Shown here: positions 54,369-64,000 of the stretch, piece by piece
Position numbering within the stretch: position 1 is the first letter of the stretch
How the letters are laid out: the number at the start of each line of letters is the position of its first letter
Assembly (NCBI GenBank): GCA_019634615.1
Contig: JAHCAZ010000003.1
Location: forward strand, 1-64,000
DNA length: 64,000 bases
Direction: 5' to 3'
Source of the DNA: Opitutaceae bacterium
GTDB lineage: Bacteria; Verrucomicrobiota; Verrucomicrobiia; Opitutales; Opitutaceae
Notes under the pieces: generated by a model
The model's database searches: none
The model's input: the letters and a program-made list of their open reading frames with translations, nothing else
What the model was told of the DNA's origin: nothing
Made by a program: the position numbers and the translations under genes

Positions 54369-56015
54369 TCAGTCGCGGTAGCGATCGAGCCGGTGGAAGA
54401 GGAAAGGCAGGAGCTGTTTCTTGCGCGAGACCATGCCGGGATGCATGCGGCCCTCGGCAACGGGGGCGTGCTCCAGCAGCCAGTCGGCCCGTGCGGCGAC
54501 GGGGTCGCTGACGAGCAGACAGCTCTCGCCGCGGAAGACGTCGGTGACGATCAGCGCGGCGAAGGCGACGCCGAGCCGCGCGCGCACACCGTCGAGGGCG
54601 GCGAGGAGCGCGGCCTTGCGGCCCGCCGTGAGGAGGCCGAGGTCCACTGTCTCGATCTGCGCGGCGGCGAAGCGCTGGCCGCCGTGCGCGAATTCCTTGA
54701 GGTCCTTCACGACCAGCTTGGCGGGCTCGCCGTCCGCCAGCTCGTCGTTGCGCCGGAGCACCTCCCGGCCGAAGTCGGCGAGGGGGCGCTTCGCCCGGCG
54801 CGCGAGCTGGGCGGCGACGCGTCGGTCGGTGTCGGTCGTGGTGGGCGAGGTGAGCAGGAGGGTGTCGGAGATGATCGCGCCGAGCAGCAGGAGGGCCTCG
54901 GCGGGCGCGGGCTTGAGACCGGCCTCGGCGAACTGGCACGCGATGATGGTCGCGGTGCTGCCGACGGGCCGGCAATCCACCCGCACGGGGTGGACGGTCT
55001 CGATGCTGCCGACCCGGTGGTGGTCGATGATCTCGCGCACCTCGGCCGACTCGAAGCCGAGGACCGTCTGGGTGCGCTCGAAGTGGTCCACCAGGATCAG
55101 CGGCCGGGGCGGGCACTGCAGCGCCTCGCGGCGGGAAAAGAGGCCGGCGAGGCGCCCGGCCTCGTCGAGCACGGGCAGCGCGTACGGGGTCCGCGCCACG
55201 AGGTCGATCACCTGGTCCGCGCGCTGGCTGGCTTTCACCGTGTGGAAGTCGGTGACCATCGCGTTGCGCACCGGGATCGCGAGCGGCAGGCCCGAGACAA
55301 GGGCCATGATCGAGCCGCGGAACCAGTGGACCGGTGCCTGGGCGGCCGCGCGTCCGCAGCGGCGGGCCTCGGTCTCGGTTCCGCCACAGACGATGATGCC
55401 GGCGACGCCGGCGGCGGCGGCCGCGCGCACCGTGCCGACGCTGGGACCGGTGATGAGCACGTCGCCGCGTCCCGGGGCCCCGGCGCCGAGTTCGGCGGCG
55501 GCGACGACGAAGGAGCCGGGCACCGCCTCGGCGGGGAGCGGGCAGCGGTTGAGGCGTCGGAGCCGGAGGGCGTGGACGACGTCGGCGTAGTCGAGCAATT
55601 GGCCGAGGAAGTCCTCGGCGTTGAAGTGGTACAGGTACTGGCTCTGGGGCAGGCCCGGGCTGAGGATGCCCGCGACGCGGCCGTCGTCGGCGAGCACCGG
55701 CACGATGCTGAAGCGATGGCCCTGGAGAAGGTGGTGGGCGTCGGCGAGCCGGGCCCGATGGGACACGCTGGTGACGCGCGGATTCATCACTTCACCGACC
55801 GTCGGCCGCAGGTCGGGGCGCTCCGGCGGCAGGTCAATCCCCGCCTCGGCGAACAGCCAGGTCGTCTGTGCGTTGGGCGCACCGAGCAGGATCGGTTGGT
55901 AGCGGTGCGCCGGGTCGAGCCGCTGTTTGAGCCGGGCCGCCATGCACGCCGAGGCGGCGGCGTCGGCATCCGGGCGCTGGTGGCCGGCGACGAAGATGAC
56001 CTTGGATCTTTTCAC
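54369..56015 (-). CDS. Family II manganese-type inorganic pyrophosphatase with CBS-DRTGG-CBS insert
   Basis: Hydrolyses PPi to two Pi. The 548-residue protein has the DHH-family metal motifs 'VAGHQRPDADA' at the N terminus and 'IIDHHRVGS' later. The insert is a CBS domain ('MNPRVTSVSHRARLADAHHLLQG'), a DRTGG domain ('GDVLITGPSVGTVRAAAAAGVAGIIVCGG') and a second CBS domain ('MVTDFHTVKASQRADQVIDLV'), and a C-terminal DHHA2-type domain has 'SRKKQLLPFL'. CBS domains in this family bind adenine nucleotides. I start at GTG 56015 because the TTG at 56075 adds non-family residues. A missing serine after P-D-A-D-A is odd but tolerated. Confidence 0.88.
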   Translation of the reverse strand: MKRSKVIFVAGHQRPDADAAASACMAARLKQRLDPAHRYQPILLGAPNAQTTWLFAEAGIDLPPERPDLRPTVGEVMNPRVTSVSHRARLADAHHLLQGHRFSIVPVLADDGRVAGILSPGLPQSQYLYHFNAEDFLGQLLDYADVVHALRLRRLNRCPLPAEAVPGSFVVAAAELGAGAPGRGDVLITGPSVGTVRAAAAAGVAGIIVCGGTETEARRCGRAAAQAPVHWFRGSIMALVSGLPLAIPVRNAMVTDFHTVKASQRADQVIDLVARTPYALPVLDEAGRLAGLFSRREALQCPPRPLILVDHFERTQTVLGFESAEVREIIDHHRVGSIETVHPVRVDCRPVGSTATIIACQFAEAGLKPAPAEALLLLGAIISDTLLLTSPTTTDTDRRVAAQLARRAKRPLADFGREVLRRNDELADGEPAKLVVKDLKEFAHGGQRFAAAQIETVDLGLLTAGRKAALLAALDGVRARLGVAFAALIVTDVFRGESCLLVSDPVAARADWLLEHAPVAEGRMHPGMVSRKKQLLPFLFHRLDRYRD

Positions 56016-56131
56016 GAATGGGGGGCGGAAAATGGGACGGCGCCGCAATCGTGACGATTCCGGTGGGAGCTGCAATCATGGAGCCGGGGAGGCCAGAAGA
56101 GTCAGCCCGCAGGCCAAGACCCGAATCCCGC

Positions 56132-59100
56132 TCAGCTTGCGCCGAGCGCCGGGTCGACCCCAATCGTGCCCTGGAGGCGGCTGGCGTAGCCCGGGTCGCG
56201 GACGGCGGCCAGGGTCTCGCGGGCGGCGGCGAGGCGGTCGCCGACGGGTACGCCGTTGGGGGCGTTGCGCGCCATGAATTCCTCAAGGTAGCGTGCATGC
56301 TTCTGCCAGAGATGCGCATCCACGGACTGCTGGGCCTGGAGTCGGGCGCGGTACCAGTCGGAGGCGAGCGCCTTCTCGCGATCGAACAGCGCGCGGAAGG
56401 TCGGGTCGTTGACCGTGCGGCCCTCCCAGGTGCCGTCGCGCATGAGGTGCAGGAGCGCGCGCAGCGGCGGGACGGCATCGGCCACGGATCCGTCGGCGAA
56501 GTAGTGCTCCGCGGCGGTGCGCATGGCGGTGACGATGTTGTCGATCGAGTCGGCGTACACCGCGGGGTCCTGCAGCTCGGGCCGCAGCATGTCGGGCTCG
56601 AAGACCGAGCCGGGATCGCCAAGCACGCGGCCGCAGAAGGTCTGGACGAAGCGCTCGGTGATGCGCCAGCCGAGGCGGCTGGCGGGATAGGTGCGACCCT
56701 CGTGGACAAAGTCGGCGCAGCGCTCGAGGTGGCCGGCCTTGATGAGGAACTCCGGCGTGCGCTCCTGCGGCGTCATGCGGCACCACAGCTCGGGGACGAG
56801 GAGGCTGATGTCGTGGTCGACGCGGTAGCGCGGGCCGATCGTGCCGGCGACGCTGGCGAAGATGGGCAGGCCCGTCACGATGAACGACACGAGCGCGGCG
56901 TTGAGATCGTGGACCGGGGGCAGGGCGTTGAACGGACCCTTGGTGAGCGCGCCCTCGGAGCCGGCGCCGGTGGTCGAGGGCGACTTGCCGGTGAGGCTGG
57001 CGACGAGGTCCATGAAGGCCTCGGGCAATTCCTGGTAGTGGATGGGGCCGTAGGCGCAGAGCGGGCGCACGCCCTTGTCGGGCCCGTTCTGGCGGCGGCC
57101 CATGAGGACGGCGCCGACGGGGAAGAGCGCGGGCGTGTCGACGGGCAGATCGCGGTAAAGCTGCGCGCCGAGGTGTGCGAGGTAGGTGCCGCGCGGGTCC
57201 TCGAGGTCGGGGCGGTACTGGAGGTAGCGCGGGTTCTTCGAGGGCTTGCCGTCGACGAGGCGCGGGTGGGCCGACGAGACGAGGTAGGCGGGCTGGTTCT
57301 CCGCGAGGAAGGTCTGGAAGAGCTGCTTCACCGGCTCGGTGAAGTGCTCGAAGCCGAGCGTGTCCTCGACGATGGCGGTGGCGGCGGCGCGGTTGAGCGG
57401 CTCGTAGTTGGAAAGGAAATTGCCCGGCTGCGCGAAATCGCGCTCGGTGCGCTGGTCGTAGCCGCGGTGGATCGCCTCGTCGGGCCGCTGGAAGAGGTGC
57501 TGCTCGCAGTTGTGGACGAACTTCACCGCGCCGGTCTTCGCGTACGCGGGCAGGCCGCGGAGCGCGGCGGCTGGGACGACGGTGGAGGCGGTGATGTCGT
57601 CCTCGACCTGGATCTTGCAGGCGGGGAAGAAATCCTTGCGCAGGCCGAAAATGCGCCAGTTGCCGTCGGGCGTGAAGCCGATGCGCAGGTAGTGCGTGAG
57701 GAGCTTCTGGCCCTGGAACTTGAGCTCGTTGCCGGGGCGGCCGTTGATCGTGTCGACGCTGAAGTGCCGGCGCCAGTCGGCGCCCCAGGTCGGCTGGTAG
57801 ATGCGCTTGATGAGGAGGACGATGTCGCGGATGTAGCGCGGGATGGAGGCGAGCCAGGCGTTGTACTCGATCGTGTAGTCGGGGCTCGGGCTGAGGAGCT
57901 TGACGACGGAGCCGAGCGAGCGCTCGGGGCTCAGCAGCGGGCGGCTGTGGGCGGGGCGGCGCTTCGGGTCGTGGAAACGATCGGAGTAGTCGCGCCGCAG
58001 GATCGCGTCGACGGCCTCGAGGTCGTGCGCGGCGTCGGCGACGAAGACGGGGCCGGTGATCGTGGCGTCGGCGATGGACTTGGAGATCTCGGACTTGCCG
58101 CCGCCCGAGACGGTGCAGGGCTTGTGGCAGAGGAGGCCCTCGGCGGTGGTGCCCACGAGGCGCCAGCGGCGGCGGCCGTCGGTGGGCTTGACCATGGCGA
58201 CCTTGTAGCCGGAAGGGAGGACGTAGGCGATGCCGGGGAGCAGCTTCACGCTGTGATCGGCGCCGCCGGCGTCGCGCCAGGTGATGCGCTGCTCGCGCAG
58301 GCTGAAGCGGGCATCCTGCGGGACGTAGTGGATGTCGGGGAAAAGCCGATCGCGCGCCCAGCCGCCGGGCTGCAGCTCGGCGCGGTCGCCGAGGAGGCCG
58401 AGGGCGCGTTCGAACGTGTGACGGACGACGGGAACGTAGGAGCTGAGCTGGAAGTCCTCGCCGAGGTCGTAGCTGGGGAAGGCGATGGCGCCGCCGGCGT
58501 GTTCCTCCTCGGCGCGGCCGAGCAGGTTGGCGGCGAAGCCGATCTGGGTCTTCACCTCCTTTTTGCAGTAGCCGAAATAGTTGTCGGAGATGAGCGTGAC
58601 GATCACGCCCGAGGCGTCGCGGGCGGTGAGCTTGAAGGCGCCGCCATCGTTGTATTTCTCCGCGGCGTCGCGCCAGCACATGCCGTCGCGGCGCTGGCGC
58701 TCGGTCGCGTCGGCCCAGGCGGGGAGGCCGAGCTCGCGCTTGGTGAAGCTGTTGAGGTGCGGCGCGAGGATGACGCAGCCGGTGTGGCCGGTCCAGTGGG
58801 CGGGGTCGAGGGCGGCGTCGTTGGCGGGAAGGGCGGGGTCGCCGGCGTTGCCGAAGATGCGCTCGACGAAGTCGAGGTTGGCGACGAGGGCGCCCGGGGC
58901 AAAGAAGCGGACTTCCATCGAACGCTCCTCGCCGTAGCCGGGGACGGCGGGGCAGACCACGGGGCGGAGCAGCAGGGAGACGAGGCTGCCGGCGGGGCGC
59001 TCGGCGGTGGCCGTGTAGGGGAGGCGGAGGAAACTGGCCGGCGGGTTGAGAGCGCGGCGGAGGAGGGCGCCGAAAACGGCGAGGGGGACGGCCTTCTTGT

Positions 59101-59476
59101 CGTTGGGGATGGGCAGGCCGCCCTCGGCGACGTGGAACGTGCCCTGCGTCGTGCGGCGGTCGGCGCGCGGGTTGTGGAGGACGCCTTGGCGGACGCGGTA
59201 GGAGGTTAGGATCTCGCTGGCGTGCTCGTCCTTGTCAGGCGGAAGCGAGAGGAGGCGGGCGAGGCCGGGGCGGTCGAGCACGAGCGTGCTGGCGGGCAGG
59301 CGGGGCGCGCCGCCGGCGGAGGCGAGGTAACGCTCGAGAAAGGCCTGGATGCGGCCGTCGACGGGTGCGAGGGCATCGGCGCCATCGGAGGGCAGGGCCG
59401 GCAGGCGGAACTGCAGGCGGGCGGCCAAGGTGGCGTCGGCGGAGCGGGTATAGACGGAAAGGTCGGTGACAGGCAT
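56132..59476 (-). CDS. Probable PPi-type phosphoenolpyruvate carboxykinase
   Basis: A very large cytoplasmic protein of 1114 residues. It has a P-loop-like 'VSGGGKSEISKS' at about 456-467, equivalent to the SGTGKT of ATP-type and the SACGKT of GTP-type PEPCK. Its length (about 125 kDa) agrees with PPi-PEPCK of Propionibacterium and Entamoeba, which converts PEP, CO2 and Pi to oxaloacetate and PPi. Other blocks are 'HNCEQHLFQRPDEAIHRGYD' and 'GFTPDGNWRIFGLRKDFFPA'. It neighbours pyruvate phosphate dikinase and a pyrophosphatase, the enzymes that make and break PPi. I assign it from length, P-loop and context, not from an alignment. Confidence 0.6.
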   Translation of the reverse strand: MPVTDLSVYTRSADATLAARLQFRLPALPSDGADALAPVDGRIQAFLERYLASAGGAPRLPASTLVLDRPGLARLLSLPPDKDEHASEILTSYRVRQGVLHNPRADRRTTQGTFHVAEGGLPIPNDKKAVPLAVFGALLRRALNPPASFLRLPYTATAERPAGSLVSLLLRPVVCPAVPGYGEERSMEVRFFAPGALVANLDFVERIFGNAGDPALPANDAALDPAHWTGHTGCVILAPHLNSFTKRELGLPAWADATERQRRDGMCWRDAAEKYNDGGAFKLTARDASGVIVTLISDNYFGYCKKEVKTQIGFAANLLGRAEEEHAGGAIAFPSYDLGEDFQLSSYVPVVRHTFERALGLLGDRAELQPGGWARDRLFPDIHYVPQDARFSLREQRITWRDAGGADHSVKLLPGIAYVLPSGYKVAMVKPTDGRRRWRLVGTTAEGLLCHKPCTVSGGGKSEISKSIADATITGPVFVADAAHDLEAVDAILRRDYSDRFHDPKRRPAHSRPLLSPERSLGSVVKLLSPSPDYTIEYNAWLASIPRYIRDIVLLIKRIYQPTWGADWRRHFSVDTINGRPGNELKFQGQKLLTHYLRIGFTPDGNWRIFGLRKDFFPACKIQVEDDITASTVVPAAALRGLPAYAKTGAVKFVHNCEQHLFQRPDEAIHRGYDQRTERDFAQPGNFLSNYEPLNRAAATAIVEDTLGFEHFTEPVKQLFQTFLAENQPAYLVSSAHPRLVDGKPSKNPRYLQYRPDLEDPRGTYLAHLGAQLYRDLPVDTPALFPVGAVLMGRRQNGPDKGVRPLCAYGPIHYQELPEAFMDLVASLTGKSPSTTGAGSEGALTKGPFNALPPVHDLNAALVSFIVTGLPIFASVAGTIGPRYRVDHDISLLVPELWCRMTPQERTPEFLIKAGHLERCADFVHEGRTYPASRLGWRITERFVQTFCGRVLGDPGSVFEPDMLRPELQDPAVYADSIDNIVTAMRTAAEHYFADGSVADAVPPLRALLHLMRDGTWEGRTVNDPTFRALFDREKALASDWYRARLQAQQSVDAHLWQKHARYLEEFMARNAPNGVPVGDRLAAARETLAAVRDPGYASRLQGTIGVDPALGAS

Positions 59477-59609
59477 GGCGTTGAGAGCGCCCGGCCGTCG
59501 TCGTGACGACGCGAGCACACCAGCGAAAAGAGCAGGGAGCGGACAAGCAAGTCCGAGATGGGGCATAAGGTTCGGACGGTGGGAGGGGCGGCGGATGGGG
59601 CGGGCTTAC

Positions 59610-59695
59610 AGCCCTTGCGAATTTGGGCACATGAAACCTGGGGCTGCGCCCCAGGGTTGTTGGCCCATTTCAATAAGAGCGCCGCAGGTGCGCTC
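59610..59695. repeat. Clustered hairpins in the PEPCK-ppdK gap (R4)
   Basis: The 304-nt gap 59477-59780 has no gene. It holds three structures: a hairpin AACCTGGGGC / GCCCCAGGGTT around 59635-59658; a perfect stem GAGCGC / GCGCTC at 59677-59682 and 59690-59695; and partial outer pairing of TTTGGGC with GGCCCATTT. The layout looks like a mobile or REP-type sequence, but no second copy is in this window. Confidence 0.5.
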
Positions 59696-59726
59696 CATCA
59701 CGGCCGTCGTTGCGGATGGGCAAAAA

Positions 59727-59756
59727 GAAACCCCGCGCCTTGCGACGCGGGGTTTC
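59727..59756 (-). terminator. Rho-independent terminator after ppdK
   Basis: A perfect 11-bp stem, GAAACCCCGCG (59727-59737) with CGCGGGGTTTC (59746-59756), and an 8-nt loop. Read on the minus strand it is followed by TTTTTG. It lies 24 nt after the ppdK stop. Confidence 0.88.
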
Positions 59757-59780
59757 GCCCAATACGGAGCAAACGAAGTC

Positions 59781-62562
<2,782 letters not shown>

Positions 62563-62733
62563 GGGAGTGAGAGAAATGAACAAAGACGCCGCCAGCGCAT
62601 AGGCTGGCCGCGGGGGTGTCAACCCTGTGGCAGGATTTGCACCCGCCCGGGCGGCGCGGCGGGCGGGTTCGGAGCCGGAAACGCGCTTCCGTTTTGACAA
62701 AAACCGCCCAGCATCGCGGATTCCGATACCACC

Positions 62734-63543
62734 GTGAGCGACTCCGATCCCTATCCCGACGCCCCCCTGGAGGGTGACGAGGCGGCCCCGACGCCGCGGG
62801 AAAAGCCCATGGGGTTCTTCGACCACCTCGAGGACCTGCGGTGGACCCTGGTCAAGTGCGTGGTGGCCTTCCTGATCTGCGCCGGCCTGATCGGCTACTC
62901 CCTGCACGAGTTCAACGACCTGTTGCTGTGGCCTTTGCACAAGGTCCAGGCCGAGTATCCCCAAGCGGTCATCGATCTGGGCACGACCTCGATCATGGAG
63001 GGATTCACCGTGGTTATCCAGATGTGCGTCCTCGGCGGGTTGCTGCTGGCGGCGCCGTTCTTGCTTTTCTTCATCGGCCAGTTCGTCGCCCCGGCCCTGA
63101 CCAAGCGGGAACTGCGCATGGTGCTGCCGGTGTGTTTCGCCGCGCTGGTCCTTTTCTTATGCGGGGCGGCATTCAGCTACTACCTGCTGGTCCCCAGCAC
63201 TCTCCGGGTTTCGATCGAGATCAACGAGATGTTCGGGTTCGTCATGCGCTGGACGCCCGGAAGCTACTACAGCCTGCTCACGTGGCTGGTGCTGGGCGTG
63301 GGGGCGTCGTTCGAGTTCCCGCTGCTGATCGTGCTGCTGGTGTACATGAGCGTGATGACGACGGCTTTCCTGCGGAAGTACCGCCGGCACGCGATCGTGG
63401 TGATCTTCATCATCGCGGCCGTCGTCACGCCGACACCCGACCCGGTCACGCAATGCCTCTTCGCCGCGCCGCTCTACCTCCTGTATGAGATCGCGATCAT
63501 CGCGGGCCGCCGCATCGAGAAGCGCCGCGAGGCGGCGACTTGA
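62734..63543 (+). CDS. tatC: Sec-independent protein translocase TatC
   Basis: Integral membrane subunit of the twin-arginine translocase, which exports folded proteins. The 269-residue product has the Tat signal-binding N terminus '[30 protein letters not shown]', then six hydrophobic helices, with '[15 protein letters not shown]' and '[26 protein letters not shown]' (the family P-D loop). An acidic N-terminal tail of about 25 residues precedes the first helix. It starts with GTG 62734. No tatA or tatB is seen nearby. It diverges from ppdK. Confidence 0.93.
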   Translation: MSDSDPYPDAPLEGDEAAPTPREKPMGFFDHLEDLRWTLVKCVVAFLICAGLIGYSLHEFNDLLLWPLHKVQAEYPQAVIDLGTTSIMEGFTVVIQMCVLGGLLLAAPFLLFFIGQFVAPALTKRELRMVLPVCFAALVLFLCGAAFSYYLLVPSTLRVSIEINEMFGFVMRWTPGSYYSLLTWLVLGVGASFEFPLLIVLLVYMSVMTTAFLRKYRRHAIVVIFIIAAVVTPTPDPVTQCLFAAPLYLLYEIAIIAGRRIEKRREAAT

Positions 63544-63565
63544 GACCGGGCCGGGGTTTGAGCAC

Positions 63566-63592
63566 AAAAAAGCCCGGCGGGTGAGGCCGGGC
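63566..63592 (-). terminator. Rho-independent terminator
   Basis: Stem GCCCGGC (63572-63578) with GCCGGGC (63586-63592). Read on the minus strand it is followed by a six-T run. It lies 28 nt after the stop of the small membrane protein gene at 63620, and could also limit tatC read-through. Confidence 0.8.
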
Positions 63593-63619
63593 GGGAAAGG
63601 GAATGACTGACGGAACCCG

Positions 63620-63859
63620 TTACTTTTTCGCGGCCGCACGCTGGGCGCGGAGGACGACGCGGAACATCTGGATGGAGAGCCAGAACACGCCGCTCATGCA
63701 GGCCGCCGTGAGACCGCCCCAGAGCATGATCATGTGCGGGTCGCTGGAGGGAACGTGCGGGGAGACGACTGAGTACAGGTAAAGGAAGAAGGCAACGACG
63801 AGGATCATGTCCACGACGAAGCTGACGGGAGTCATGAGCTTGGTTTCAGGCTGGGCCAT
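63620..63859 (-). CDS. Small two-helix membrane protein, unknown
   Basis: A 79-residue protein with two hydrophobic stretches, 'FVVDMILVVAFFLYLYSVV' and 'MIMLWGGLTAACMSGVFWLSIQMF', and a basic tail 'RAQRAAAKK'. No family is recognised. Its own terminator and a good ATG support a real gene. It converges with tatC and could be a membrane accessory protein, but nothing ties it to translocation. Confidence 0.7.
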   Translation of the reverse strand: MAQPETKLMTPVSFVVDMILVVAFFLYLYSVVSPHVPSSDPHMIMLWGGLTAACMSGVFWLSIQMFRVVLRAQRAAAKK

Positions 63860-63941
63860 GGCGCGAAAAAGAGAAGGGGCCGGCGCGGTTTGTCGAATCT
63901 TCTTTTAGCCACGGACGAGCATTCGATCCCCGAACCGATTT

Positions 63942-64000
63942 AACCACTGATGCTCACTGATGAGCACTGAAATGATCGGAATCCGGCATTCCGGAAATTT
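63942..64000. repeat. Dispersed intergenic inverted repeat, family R1, copy c (cut by the window end)
   Basis: Begins AACCACTGATGCTCACTGAT and contains 'GGAATCCGGCATTCCGGAAATTT', matching copies a and b. The right terminus lies beyond the window edge. Confidence 0.8.

Noticed and set aside
56018..59209. Open frame of over 1000 codons on the plus strand opposite the large PEPCK-like gene
   Set aside because: It has no recognisable domain, is rich in Gly, Ala and Val as expected for an antisense shadow of high-GC coding DNA, and the minus strand encodes a coherent protein.

Overview
The window looks like a chromosomal segment of a high-GC member of the Verrucomicrobiota, most likely Opitutaceae-like. 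This is inferred from high GC, an exosortase/PEP-CTERM exopolysaccharide locus, pyrophosphate- and ferredoxin-based enzymes, dispersed intergenic inverted repeats, and starts that mostly lack a Shine-Dalgarno sequence. No rRNA, tRNA, CRISPR array, integrase or transposase was recognised. The 16S affiliation cannot be checked from here.

Region 1 (1-23.6 kb) is mixed housekeeping and metabolism. It holds the 3' end of a Gfo/Idh/MocA oxidoreductase with a secreted sulfatase, tag, two VOC proteins, a WYL regulator, an oxidoreductase/isomerase pair and an ABC-F protein. It continues with a two-subunit 2-oxoacid:ferredoxin oxidoreductase (korAB), then a minus-strand run of tandem-fused adenylate kinase, polyphosphate:AMP phosphotransferase and a SulP-STAS-cNMP transporter. 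A hybrid histidine kinase, a YbaK-type deacylase, a POT transporter, a PhyH dioxygenase and a TlpA-like thioredoxin follow.

Region 2 (23.8-54.4 kb) is a large exopolysaccharide/exosortase locus. Plus-strand genes 23808-28060 encode two glycosyltransferases, a flippase and a membrane-anchored pseudo-receiver. They converge on an eight-gene minus-strand operon (38172 to 28082): a sigma54 activator, glycosyltransferases, a WecG-type transferase fused to two STAS domains, an ExeA-like ATPase, a Wzz-like protein and two export proteins. Seven of its genes join by 4-nt overlaps; the last pair is 5 nt apart. Diverging from it are a PEP-CTERM protein and an exosortase operon (TPR protein, exosortase, small membrane protein, EpsI). 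Next come a stand-alone STAS protein and a plus-strand operon (44622-50976) with a glycosyltransferase, a sugar transferase, a beta-helix protein, an RsbW/RsbU-like kinase-phosphatase fusion, a receiver and a phosphatase-superfamily protein. The minus-strand run 54366-50991 adds a glycosyltransferase, an O-antigen ligase and an HPt protein. The notable feature is partner-switching signalling parts (STAS, anti-sigma kinase, PP2C phosphatase) embedded in, and in one case fused to, the polysaccharide machinery.

Region 3 (54.4-64 kb) centres on pyrophosphate. It holds a CBS/DRTGG family II pyrophosphatase, a 1114-residue protein that is probably PPi-type PEP carboxykinase, and pyruvate phosphate dikinase with a 2-nt frameshift. 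tatC and a small membrane protein close the window. With the polyphosphate/adenylate kinase pair of Region 1, this suggests phosphate-bond economy built on PPi and polyphosphate. Three dispersed repeat families and several hairpins lie between genes.
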